Positions 7,786 to 14,997 of a stretch of DNA of 43,304 bases are shown here, piece by piece. This stretch comes from an uncultured Porphyromonadaceae bacterium (lineage in GTDB: Bacteria; Bacteroidota; Bacteroidia; Bacteroidales; Muribaculaceae): the NCBI GenBank assembly GCA_947573485.1, contig CANPGB010000028.1, positions 1 through 43,304 of the forward strand, given 5' to 3'. Numbering within the stretch: position 1 is the stretch's first letter; each line of letters starts with the position of its first letter. Under the pieces are notes generated by a model, which worked only from the letters and a program-made list of their open reading frames with translations, was not told the DNA's origin and ran no database searches. The translations under genes were made by a program, and so were the position numbers.

Positions 7786-8964
7786 ATGTCAAATTTCAGT
7801 ACAAAATATTACTTCTTCCTTATCATCTTCCTGGGCATGCTATCAGCATTCGGGCCCTTTGTCACCGACATGTACCTGCCCACCCTGCCTTCAATGGCCG
7901 AGATTTTCCACACCACTCCCTCGCTCGTGCAAATGGGTCTGGCCACGAGTATGCTCGGCCTCGCTGTAGGCCAAATATTTTTCGGACCTCTCAGCGACAA
8001 ATACGGGCGTAAACCGGTGCTGATGACCGCGATGATTCTCTTTGCCATATCCACTATCGCCGCCATTTACTCACCTACAATCGAGTTCTTCAACCTCTGC
8101 CGCTTCCTGCAAGGTCTGGGAGGCTCCGGGGGTATAGTTCTCTCGCGCTCCGTGGCCACCGACTGCTATTCAGGGCGCGAGCTCGCCAAGACACTTGCCA
8201 TAATAGGAGCCGTCAACGGCATAGCGCCCGTCACGGCGCCCGTCATCGGCGGTATGGTATCGGCAGCAGTAGGCTGGCAGGGCATTTTCTGGATTCTCTT
8301 CGGGCTCGGTGTCATCATTCTCACCATGTGCATGATATTCAAAGAATCGCACAGCATCGAGAAGCGCTACAAAGGGTCAGTTGCCAAACTGCTGGCAGGC
8401 CTCGCCGACATCTTCAAGCTCAAATACTTCGTTATCTTCACCCTGCTCTATGCCTTTACCTGCGGTGTGCTTTTCTCCTATATCTCATCTGCATCATTCA
8501 TTATACAGGAGCACTTCGGCTACTCAGAGCTTCAGTTCGCCATTGTTTTCGGGGTCAATGCCCTGGGCATCGGCTTCGGTTCGGGTCTGTCGTTACGGTT
8601 CCGCCGCATGCACAGCGCCGCACTCTTCGGCTCGCTCGGCATAGTCACAGCTGTAATTCTTCAGCTCCTGGCGCATCTTCTGGCGCCGTCGTCTTTCTGG
8701 CTCTATGAGATACCGACTTTCATGATGCTCGTATCAATAGGCTTCGTGCTGCCCTCCTCCACAACCCTTGCCATGGACGAAGGTCGCCGCATGGTTGGCT
8801 CTGCTTCGGCTATATTCGGAGCCACGGGATTCCTCTTCGGCGGCATCGTTTCTCCGCTGGTGGGCATGGGCAACATCGTTACCACCACCCTTATTCTTCT
8901 CGGTTTCTGCGGATGCGCCGCCACGGTATTCGCCTATATCTCTTTCAAGCGACCCACCGCTTGA
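7786..8964 (+). CDS. Bcr/CflA family multidrug MFS transporter
   Basis: 392-residue inner-membrane exporter of the DHA1 class with 12 predicted membrane helices. It would expel drugs or metabolites by proton antiport. Signatures: the first helix ends GPFVTDMYLPTLP, with the membrane Asp typical of Bcr/CflA; the loop 2-3 motif A reads GPLSDKYGRKP (about 66-76); and helix 4-5 has RFLQGLGGSGGIVLSRSVATD (about 105-125). Substrate range cannot be predicted. The gene stands alone between two terminators. Confidence 0.92.
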   Translation: MSNFSTKYYFFLIIFLGMLSAFGPFVTDMYLPTLPSMAEIFHTTPSLVQMGLATSMLGLAVGQIFFGPLSDKYGRKPVLMTAMILFAISTIAAIYSPTIEFFNLCRFLQGLGGSGGIVLSRSVATDCYSGRELAKTLAIIGAVNGIAPVTAPVIGGMVSAAVGWQGIFWILFGLGVIILTMCMIFKESHSIEKRYKGSVAKLLAGLADIFKLKYFVIFTLLYAFTCGVLFSYISSASFIIQEHFGYSELQFAIVFGVNALGIGFGSGLSLRFRRMHSAALFGSLGIVTAVILQLLAHLLAPSSFWLYEIPTFMMLVSIGFVLPSSTTLAMDEGRRMVGSASAIFGATGFLFGGIVSPLVGMGNIVTTTLILLGFCGCAATVFAYISFKRPTA

Positions 8965-9000
8965 AAAGCCAACACGCAGTTTTCTTATAATATGACACAA

Positions 9001-9038
9001 AACAACCCGGGGGCGCCCAGTGCCCTCGGGTTGTTTTC
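9001..9038. terminator. bidirectional rho-independent terminator
   Basis: 14-bp stem (9001-9014 with 9022-9035, one G-U pair) with a 7-base loop and TTTT on the + side. On the minus strand the stem is followed by TTTG. It serves both the + strand exporter gene and the minus-strand tannase operon, which converge here. Confidence 0.85.
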
Positions 9039-9063
9039 TATCACTCTTACATCTAACAATCAA

Positions 9064-10605
9064 CTATTTGAGGTTTGCCTTAATCCAGGCAAAGAGGTCG
9101 TCGAGATTATAGTCGCCGCTGTGAGGGCGGTTCCATGGCAAAGCGAAATCTACGTTCTTGCCGTTGTTCATAAGCTTCGTGGCAAGGTTCACGGGCACGA
9201 GGAACGAGGTGTCGCGGTCTTTAGCTCCGTGGCGGATATACCAATTCGTTGCCACAGTGGATTTATCGGTGCCGATGAAATTCATCGGGTTCATTATTTC
9301 CACTCGCTCCACCATGGCCGCATCGAGGGTAGCCGAGGGATTGTCAAGGCGGTGACGAAGGCTGAAATCGGTAAAATTGGCAGCCTCGCCCTCGCTGTTG
9401 CCAAACACTTTGTTCTCGGGTGAGGGCGTATCAATCAGCACACCCATTTGATCGAAGGCAGGCGGCGTCTTGAGGGGAGTCATCGAAGCCACGTAGCTGA
9501 GATACTTATCGAGGTCGAGACCGGTTACAAAATCACTCGTCTTATTAAAGCGGGGAGCATTGCCGGGGCCGAAAGAAGGCGCCTGGCGGCCGTCGCCCAT
9601 CGGAGGACGCATGCCACCGCGCGGGCCGTTGCCGGGGCCGCCCATAGGGCCGCCCATGGGCCCGCCCTTATCTTGGTAGAAGGTGAACCCTATAGTATCG
9701 GGAATCTCACAACCTTCCTGCAAAGCGCGGTGAGCCGACGCCATGATAAAAGTCTTGAGATAATCTTTATAGTTGTCGGCCGTGAGCACATTGCCGTTCT
9801 TATCCTTAAGGCCAAGCGAATTGATGTAGGCGGGGCACTCGGCAGCAAGCTCATTGGAGATAAGTATCTGATCGGCACTGAGATGACGCACTCCGGTATT
9901 GGTGCAACCGTAGAGCCATTCATACTCCATATCGGCGTGGTTAAGGTCGGTGATGGGGCAATAGCATATTGCGGCGTACACATCGTCGCGGGCATCGGCA
10001 GCCCCCATTTTCCTGAGGTATTTATCGTATTCCTTGGCGTTGCCCGTTGCTCCCAACAGAGCCGACATAGCCCCTCCGGCACTTGTGCCGTCGGTAAAAA
10101 TCAGTTCCGAATCACCTGGTATAAGGTCGTCGTTATAACGCAGATAGCGGACGGCGGCTTTGAGGTCGAGCAGACCGTTGGGGGCGGTACCGGTGTACAC
10201 GGTCTTGCCATTGCTCTCAATGGTTGAATTTGAGCCTCGGGAGCCCGGAATACAAACCACATACCCTTCAGCAAGGGCACGGCCGGTGGCGTCGGATGCC
10301 GAGGGCGATTTAGCTGTAGAGGCCATGTAGCCACCCACATAAGTTCGCAACAGAACGGGCACTCGTGGAATCTCTGCAAGATGTTCAGGCACGTATATAT
10401 TGAGGGTCTGGTAAGTGGGGTCCTCTATGTTTGTAACATAGGCTATACCCTCGTAGGCCTTGAAAGCCACTTCCTCACCGTCGGGCATAGTGAGCGTCTG
10501 CCGGGTGTATTTCCCGGGGTCGAACCTCATGGCATCGTTTGCCGAAGCCCCCGCCGCACATCCTCCAAGAGCAAGTAAGGTCATGCTTAATATCTTATAA
10601 TTCAT
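9064..10605 (-). CDS. tannase-like serine esterase (subtype B tannase)
   Basis: 513-residue exported alpha/beta hydrolase predicted to hydrolyse galloyl esters (tannins, gallate esters). The catalytic serine motif is GTSAGG with Ser175. The acid is Asp463 in RHGAKDRDTSF and the histidine is His495 in WNRPHSGDY. The 32-residue distance from Asp to His, and the motif sequences, agree with the well-studied Lactobacillus plantarum tannase triad. An N-terminal signal with a weak lipobox (LGGC, Cys16) suggests a lipoprotein or secreted enzyme. Residues about 313-353 are an unusual Gly/Pro/Met-rich insertion (GGPMGGPMGGPGNGP and so on), probably a disordered loop in the lid. The gene is the last of a five-gene minus-strand operon and overlaps the sirtuin gene by 4 bp (ATGA). 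Feruloyl or other phenolic esters are alternative substrates. Confidence 0.85.
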   Translation of the reverse strand: MNYKILSMTLLALGGCAAGASANDAMRFDPGKYTRQTLTMPDGEEVAFKAYEGIAYVTNIEDPTYQTLNIYVPEHLAEIPRVPVLLRTYVGGYMASTAKSPSASDATGRALAEGYVVCIPGSRGSNSTIESNGKTVYTGTAPNGLLDLKAAVRYLRYNDDLIPGDSELIFTDGTSAGGAMSALLGATGNAKEYDKYLRKMGAADARDDVYAAICYCPITDLNHADMEYEWLYGCTNTGVRHLSADQILISNELAAECPAYINSLGLKDKNGNVLTADNYKDYLKTFIMASAHRALQEGCEIPDTIGFTFYQDKGGPMGGPMGGPGNGPRGGMRPPMGDGRQAPSFGPGNAPRFNKTSDFVTGLDLDKYLSYVASMTPLKTPPAFDQMGVLIDTPSPENKVFGNSEGEAANFTDFSLRHRLDNPSATLDAAMVERVEIMNPMNFIGTDKSTVATNWYIRHGAKDRDTSFLVPVNLATKLMNNGKNVDFALPWNRPHSGDYNLDDLFAWIKANLK

Positions 10606-11447
10606 ATACTTAAATTTTTAATTACATCTTTCATGTTTTCGGTAAAGGTAATTGTTCGCGAGGCATTTTCAGGCGCCCCCTCGGGATACTCGGAATTAAG
10701 GCGTATCAAGGTTGCTTTCGGATTATGATAAGTTACCTGCTCGAAAGGAAAGCGGATGATTGCCGGGGTGTTGTAGCCTATGCCGAGTTCGAGAAGCACT
10801 ACCGGTTCTTTGTCGGCATAGCGGCTCATGAAACTCTCGTAGCGCGAGGCAGCCTTGTGCCAGTCCTCGTCCTGCACGAAGTACCCGTTCTTGCGCACGT
10901 GCACATCCATATTGCCACCGCACACGGGGCACACGGGCACATACTTTGTGTCAACGGTAAGGTCGTGCGAGTGTTTGAGAATATCTTCTACCACGGCTTT
11001 GTCGGAGTATACTTTCGGGTGGCAGCCCACGGCACACTGCATGAGGCCATAGTCGCCCTGCACCTCGAAAATTTTGTCAGGGGAGAAACCGGCCTTTCTG
11101 AACTGCCCGTCGACATTGGTCGTGATTACAAAATAATTCTTATCCTTGACCAGATCCAGCAGTTCTTTGTAAAGCTCAAAAGCCTCGGGGCGGAACCGTG
11201 CATAATCAATATGACGAGCCCAGCGTGCCCAGCGCTCTTCTTCGGTAGGGAAGTCGTAGAAACTCGAAGAGTAAAGGTCAGGGAAGTTATATTTCCTGAT
11301 ATAATCGGCAAACTCTTTCCTGAAGCCCTCACCCGAATAGTCGAGCCCTGCGGCAGCCGAAAAACCGGCACCGGCACCTATGACAACGGCATCGGCGGCA
11401 GCGATTTTCTGTCTGGCTTCTTCTATTCTCCGGCTAAAACTATTCAT
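10602..11447 (-). CDS. class M sirtuin (SirTM-like ADP-ribosyltransferase)
   Basis: 281-residue SIR2-fold protein. The NAD-binding loop is GAGAGFSAAAGLDY (24-37), differing from the GAGxSxxSGIPDFR of deacetylases. The catalytic region reads TTNVD with Asn111, then EVQGDYG with Gln130 where deacetylating sirtuins have His. The Asn-Gln spacing of 19 is the same as in Streptococcus pyogenes SirTM (N118/Q137), which ADP-ribosylates a lipoylated carrier protein rather than deacetylating. Zinc ligands are Cys138, Cys142, Cys173 and Cys176. The start overlaps the macrodomain gene by 8 bp, the classic SirTM-macrodomain pairing, so the modification and its removal are encoded together. No GcvH-L or lipoate ligase gene is in the window, so the target is open. 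Confidence 0.88.
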   Translation of the reverse strand: MNSFSRRIEEARQKIAAADAVVIGAGAGFSAAAGLDYSGEGFRKEFADYIRKYNFPDLYSSSFYDFPTEEERWARWARHIDYARFRPEAFELYKELLDLVKDKNYFVITTNVDGQFRKAGFSPDKIFEVQGDYGLMQCAVGCHPKVYSDKAVVEDILKHSHDLTVDTKYVPVCPVCGGNMDVHVRKNGYFVQDEDWHKAASRYESFMSRYADKEPVVLLELGIGYNTPAIIRFPFEQVTYHNPKATLIRLNSEYPEGAPENASRTITFTENMKDVIKNLSI

Positions 11448-12237
11448 ATCCTAAAAGCTCCTTATATAAATAATAATCAGTGTCTTTGAAAACGTTGAAT
11501 ACCACGGCCTCCACTCCCGAGCCGGGGTGGGCATCGAAATACTCCCTGACCGTAGCCACGGCAATCTCCGCTGCCTTATCCTGCGGGAAGCGGAACTCCC
11601 CGGTGGAGATACAGCAGAAGGCAATGGAACGCAGGCCTTTGTCATCGGCAAGAGCAAGACAGTTGCGATAGCAATCGGCAAGCAATCGGCAATCCTCGTC
11701 GGTAGGATATTCACCATATACAATGGGGCCTACCGTATGGATAACCCATTTTGCCGGCAGATTATAGCCATGGGTAATCTTGGCTTTGCCTGTAGGCTCT
11801 TCGTGCCCCTGGGCTTGCATTATATGGGCGCACTCGCTGCGCAGCTGCATACCGGCAGCCGAGTGTATGGCATTGTCGATACACCGGTGCATGGGCACGA
11901 AGCATCCGAGCATCTGCGAGTTGGCGGCGTTCACAATGGCATCTACCTCAAGGCGCGTTATATCGCCTTGCCACAGACGCAACCTCGGATAGCGAGGCGA
12001 GACAGGTATCGATGAGAGTGGCACGACACCTTTCTCCCGGCGCTGCTCGGCCAGCTCGCTGTCCTGCAGCTCCATGAGCCCGGGGGGCAAAGGAGCGGGC
12101 ATGCGCACGTTCATGAGCGAGCGCAGCAGGTTCCGTTTATCCTCCAGGGCGTCAGGAATCACTATCCTGCTATACTCAGGGCGCTCGCCGAGGAGCGCCC
12201 TGAGCAAGGTGTCGAGTTTTTCTTTCTCAGAAGTCAT
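11440..12237 (-). CDS. zinc-type macrodomain ADP-ribosyl hydrolase
   Basis: 265-residue protein predicted to remove ADP-ribose from the sirtuin's target. An N-terminal helical extension (about 1-85) precedes the macro fold, which starts LRLWQGDITRLEVDAIVNAANSQ (about 87-107). It continues LGCFVPMHRCIDNAIHSAAG, where Cys112, His117 and Cys119 form the Cys-x4-His-x-Cys signature of zinc-dependent macrodomains linked to class M sirtuins. The ADP-ribose loop CCISTGEFRFP is at about 208-218. The Met at 12237 was chosen because the 72 residues upstream in frame are antisense to the next gene and unlike any macro extension. It overlaps the PNPOx-like gene by 11 bp and the sirtuin by 8 bp, so the genes are translationally coupled. 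Confidence 0.9.
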   Translation of the reverse strand: MTSEKEKLDTLLRALLGERPEYSRIVIPDALEDKRNLLRSLMNVRMPAPLPPGLMELQDSELAEQRREKGVVPLSSIPVSPRYPRLRLWQGDITRLEVDAIVNAANSQMLGCFVPMHRCIDNAIHSAAGMQLRSECAHIMQAQGHEEPTGKAKITHGYNLPAKWVIHTVGPIVYGEYPTDEDCRLLADCYRNCLALADDKGLRSIAFCCISTGEFRFPQDKAAEIAVATVREYFDAHPGSGVEAVVFNVFKDTDYYLYKELLGYE

Positions 12238-12634
12238 AGTGAACAAGCGTGGGCGGAGTGGTGCGGAGGTCGAAGTAGTCCGCGGTCTCTGCCGGAAGGC
12301 GGAGGTATACCAGGTCCTTATAGGTCTTGTAGAGATGCGGCAACACGGGGTTGCTCTCGAAAATCTCGCGCTGTACCTCGTCGGGGATATCGAAGTCGAT
12401 AGTACCGTTGATGCGCCCGAACTCCGCGCCTTTGAGGTCGAGTATTGCCACATTGGGGTTAAGTTTCAGCTGGGCATATACGTCTTTCTTGGGCGATGTG
12501 GCGAAGTAGATGGAGTTATTCTCGGCGTCGATCTTCATTATCTGGAAGATGCGGACATGAGGTTTGCCGTCGACGGCAGTGGCAAAAGCCACCTCTTTGT
12601 TCTTTTGGAATATCTCAAGCAGTTTGGCATCCAT
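12227..12634 (-). CDS. pyridoxamine 5'-phosphate oxidase-like flavin-binding protein
   Basis: 135-residue split-barrel protein. The start KEVAFATAVDGKPHVRIFQ (about 13-31), then YFATSPKKDVYAQLKLNPNVAI (about 43-64) is typical of small PNPOx-like proteins that bind FMN or F420-type cofactors. Length is normal for the family, which lacks the full pyridoxamine oxidase signature. Genes of this kind often encode flavin reductases of unknown substrate. It lies 21 bp after the NAD(P)-binding oxidoreductase and overlaps the macrodomain gene, so it belongs to the same transcript. A redox role beside the ADP-ribosylation pair parallels the flavin oxidoreductases found near other SirTM cassettes; that link is inference. 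Confidence 0.85.
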   Translation of the reverse strand: MDAKLLEIFQKNKEVAFATAVDGKPHVRIFQIMKIDAENNSIYFATSPKKDVYAQLKLNPNVAILDLKGAEFGRINGTIDFDIPDEVQREIFESNPVLPHLYKTYKDLVYLRLPAETADYFDLRTTPPTLVHYDF

Positions 12635-12655
12635 AGCTTGTGTTCCTCCTATTAA

Positions 12656-13327
12656 TTAATATCCGATTGTGAAACGTTCTTTGTGATGTGCGGGCTCGGC
12701 GAGCTCGTCAACCATTGCTTTGGCATAGTCTTCGACAGAGATGAAGCTGTTGCCGTCTTTATCGAAAATCATATCGTCTTTACCGAGGCGGTATACACCG
12801 GTGCGTTTGCCGGGGCCTTTGGCACCCATGTCGCCGAGGTTACCTGCAGGCGAGAAGAAAACCCAGTCGATGTCGTTCTCTTTCATAAGAGTATTGAGGT
12901 AGAATTCGCCGAGCGATTTCACGCCGGGAACCCATGCATCGGGCAGAGTGCCGGTATCGATGAGGCGCACGCCGGGTTTTACGAAGAGGGTGCCTGCGCC
13001 ACCCACGATGAGCAGACGTTTCACGCCGGCCTGCTTGGCAGCCTCCAGGATTTTGGGATAGTTGGTGAGGGTATCCTCATAGATGTTGGGGTTGGCCCAC
13101 CCGGGGTTATAGGCGCTGATTACGCTTTCATAACCGCGGAGGTCGGCGGCGAGAGCTTTCTCGTCGGCAACATCTACTTTCTTCACGGTAAGTGCGGGGT
13201 TGTCGATTTTGATTTTTTCGGGGTTGTTAACGAGTGCTTCAACCTGATAACCGCGGTCGAGGAGCTCGCGGAGAATGGCGGAGCCTACGAAACCGCTCGC
13301 GCCGATAAGTGCTACTTTGTTAGTCAT
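12656..13327 (-). CDS. NAD(P)H-binding oxidoreductase, atypical SDR (NmrA/YwnB-like)
   Basis: 223-residue Rossmann protein. The dinucleotide loop GASGFVGSAILRELLDRGYQ (9-28) is followed by ALVNNPEKI and the DVAD/ISAYNPGW segments typical of atypical short-chain dehydrogenases such as YwnB. The canonical YxxxK pair is not evident. The family covers NAD(P)H sensors, quinone oxidoreductases and epimerases. It is the first gene of the sirtuin operon and is transcribed divergently from an HxlR regulator, a common arrangement for redox- or electrophile-responsive oxidoreductases. A possible -7 box on the minus strand (TACTTTTG, 13378-13385) lies 50 bp upstream. Confidence 0.85.
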   Translation of the reverse strand: MTNKVALIGASGFVGSAILRELLDRGYQVEALVNNPEKIKIDNPALTVKKVDVADEKALAADLRGYESVISAYNPGWANPNIYEDTLTNYPKILEAAKQAGVKRLLIVGGAGTLFVKPGVRLIDTGTLPDAWVPGVKSLGEFYLNTLMKENDIDWVFFSPAGNLGDMGAKGPGKRTGVYRLGKDDMIFDKDGNSFISVEDYAKAMVDELAEPAHHKERFTIGY

Positions 13328-13377
13328 ATTGTTAGTCGTATTAGTTTGTTTTTCAAATTACTATACTTTATATACCA

Positions 13378-13385
13378 CAAAAGTA
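13378..13385 (-). promoter_or_regulatory. possible -7 box of the sirtuin operon
   Basis: TACTTTTG read on the minus strand matches TAnnTTTG and sits 50 bp before the SDR start. No good -33 box is at 20 bp, so confidence is low. Confidence 0.35.
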
Positions 13386-13425
13386 GAGAAAAGTTTAATA
13401 CAAAATCCGGCACACAAGCCGTGCC

Positions 13426-13447
13426 ACTAACTTACCTCGATGTTAGT
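13426..13447. promoter_or_regulatory. inverted repeat in the HxlR/SDR divergent region
   Basis: ACTAAC (13426-13431) and GTTAGT (13442-13447) form a 6-bp dyad with a 10-bp spacer, about midway between the two divergent genes. HxlR proteins are dimers that often bind such sites, so this is a candidate operator. Confidence 0.3.
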
Positions 13448-13524
13448 ATTGGTGAGTTTCAGGTCTGTTTATAAAAAGCGGTAATATTTTTCTTAACTTT
13501 TTTTAATAGCCGAAAAAATCTATG

Positions 13525-13555
13525 TTGCGCACAAAAAGAATTTTACTTACTTTTG
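13525..13555 (+). promoter_or_regulatory. promoter of the HxlR regulator
   Basis: TTG at 13525-13527, a 20-bp spacer and TACTTTTG at 13548-13555, 27 bp before the ATG at 13583. The presence of this promoter rules out the upstream TTG start at 13553. Confidence 0.65.
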
Positions 13556-13582
13556 TGCACTATTATTGAACATCAAACTACT

Positions 13583-13951
13583 ATGGAACGCCATTTCAAC
13601 AAGAACGAGCTTTACCCCGACTGCCCCATACGCAATATTCTCAACCGCATAAGCGACAAGTGGACCCTTCTTGTGCTCTACACACTTAACGGGCACGACT
13701 CTCTGCGCTTCAAAGACTTGCAGACCGAGTTACCTGATATATCGCAGAAAATGCTCGTGCTCACACTCCGCACACTCCAGACCGACGGTTTTGTGGAGCG
13801 TCGGGTCTTTGCCGAAGTGCCCCCGCGAGTAGAATACAAACTCACGGCACGCGCACATTCTCTTTTTCCGATAATAAACGAGCTGATACAGTGGGCTAAA
13901 GACCACATGGACGAGATTATTCTCGACCGCACCAAGGCCATGAACTCATAG
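13583..13951 (+). CDS. HxlR family winged-helix regulator
   Basis: 122-residue DNA-binding protein. It has the HxlR signature: a Cys near the N-terminus (YPDCPIRNILNRISDKWTLLVLYTL, about 10-34), the winged helix with RFKDLQTELPDISQKMLVLTLRTLQTDGFVER (about 42-73), and a dimerising C-terminal helix. The N-terminal Cys14 is the position used by redox- and aldehyde-sensing HxlR proteins. The start at 13583 is chosen because the promoter -7 box overlaps the earlier TTG. It is divergent from the NAD(P)-binding oxidoreductase and sirtuin operon and probably controls it. It overlaps the 3' end of the convergent AraC gene by 6 bp. Confidence 0.9.
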   Translation: MERHFNKNELYPDCPIRNILNRISDKWTLLVLYTLNGHDSLRFKDLQTELPDISQKMLVLTLRTLQTDGFVERRVFAEVPPRVEYKLTARAHSLFPIINELIQWAKDHMDEIILDRTKAMNS

Positions 13952-14821
13952 GGAGTGTTGCCTGCGGTAATCGGTAGGTGACATACCCGTGTGCTTTTTG
14001 AAGAACTTGCAGAAAGCGGGCATCTCGGAAAAATGGAGCTCTATGGCAATATCCTGCACAGATTTTTTCGAAAGTTTGAGCATCTCGGTGGCCTGCTGCA
14101 GCACTTCGTCGCGGATCACGGCATAGGGCGTTTTGCCAAGGCGCTCTTTGACAACACGCGACAGGTGCTTGGCCGAGAGATTGAGCTGACGCGCATAGAA
14201 CTCTACATTATGCTCCGATTTATAATAGCGCCATACGAGTTTGAGAAAACTCCTTATTATCATATCCTGGCGAGTCTCCACTCTCAGAGTCTCTTCGGTA
14301 TTCTTTTTCTTGTGCTGCACGAGGTTGCCGCACTCAAGCATAAAACTGCGGAAATAAGTCCGGCATAATTCCGGGCGGTAAAAATTATCCACATCGGCAA
14401 GACTGTGTTCAAGCAGTTCGAGCTGCCGCACAAGTGTGGCTGTCTCCTCTTTGTCAAGCGGCATCATGGGTACTTCGTGGCGGTCTTTGAACGACTCCGA
14501 GTCGGCAGGCTTCATGCCATTGAGCGACTCATTTGTAAACAAGTAGTTAGGCATCAGGCACCAAGCCCTGAGGTTATCGCTGAGCCGCACAAAAGTCACA
14601 GGCTTCCACACAAGCATGTCAACCAGAACGTTCTCGCCCACCTCAATCTCATTGCTGTCGATTTTCAAGGTGGCCGCCCCCTCGGTAATGAGCAGGAACA
14701 CACGGCATTCCTCCACACTGCAACCTGCAAGCTGCCGCATTTGTGCCGGCTTCACGAGAAGCACCCTTTCAGCAATTGAATTTGTGTCGGGGAAGAGCGA
14801 TATAAGTTCCGATTGTGTCAT
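13946..14821 (-). CDS. AraC family transcriptional regulator
   Basis: 291-residue regulator with an N-terminal cupin-like sensing domain (about 20-130, containing ATLKIDSNEIEVGENVLVDML). The C-terminal pair of helix-turn-helix motifs is at about 185-288: FYARQLNLSAKHLSRVVKERLGKTP, then VQDIAIELHFSEMPAFCKFFKKHTGMSPTDYR. The overall form is the AraC subgroup common in Bacteroidales, often placed beside efflux genes. It is divergent from the RND pump operon and likely its activator. Ligand unknown. Confidence 0.92.
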   Translation of the reverse strand: MTQSELISLFPDTNSIAERVLLVKPAQMRQLAGCSVEECRVFLLITEGAATLKIDSNEIEVGENVLVDMLVWKPVTFVRLSDNLRAWCLMPNYLFTNESLNGMKPADSESFKDRHEVPMMPLDKEETATLVRQLELLEHSLADVDNFYRPELCRTYFRSFMLECGNLVQHKKKNTEETLRVETRQDMIIRSFLKLVWRYYKSEHNVEFYARQLNLSAKHLSRVVKERLGKTPYAVIRDEVLQQATEMLKLSKKSVQDIAIELHFSEMPAFCKFFKKHTGMSPTDYRRQHSL

Positions 14822-14842
14822 TAGAGCTTTATTTTTGGTTTA

Positions 14843-14850
14843 CAAAATTA
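14843..14850 (-). promoter_or_regulatory. -7 box of the AraC regulator
   Basis: TAATTTTG on the minus strand, 21 bp before the start codon. Exact consensus; no clear -33 box. Confidence 0.5.
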
Positions 14851-14890
14851 GCGGTAATGCGCTATTTGGAAAAATTAATAAAGCTTAAAA

Positions 14891-14923
14891 TGCCAACTTG
14901 CCCCATATTTGCGCACATTGGCA
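14891..14923. promoter_or_regulatory. candidate operator between AraC and the RND operon
   Basis: TGCCAA (14891-14896) and TTGGCA (14918-14923) form an inverted repeat with a 21-bp spacer, roughly two helical turns, in the divergent region. This fits a dimeric AraC-type regulator but is only suggestive. Confidence 0.3.
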
Positions 14924-14968
14924 AACATCCCGTCACAAATGTATAACAGCAGTCGGGCCGTCAGCCCG

Positions 14969-14976
14969 TAATTTTG
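14969..14976 (+). promoter_or_regulatory. -7 box of the RND operon
   Basis: TAATTTTG, 21 bp before the ATG of the membrane fusion gene. It lacks a clear -33 box, which would fit activator-dependent transcription. Confidence 0.5.
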
Positions 14977-14997
14977 CACAAAATTTTATTATAACTC

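Noticed and set aside
12238-12453. N-terminal extension of the macrodomain protein (72 residues)
   Set aside because: It overlaps the PNPOx-like gene in another frame and is Ser/Thr/Arg-rich in the manner of shadow frames.
13553-13582. Earlier TTG start for the HxlR regulator
   Set aside because: The TTG lies inside the -7 box of a well-formed promoter, so it cannot be translated from that transcript.
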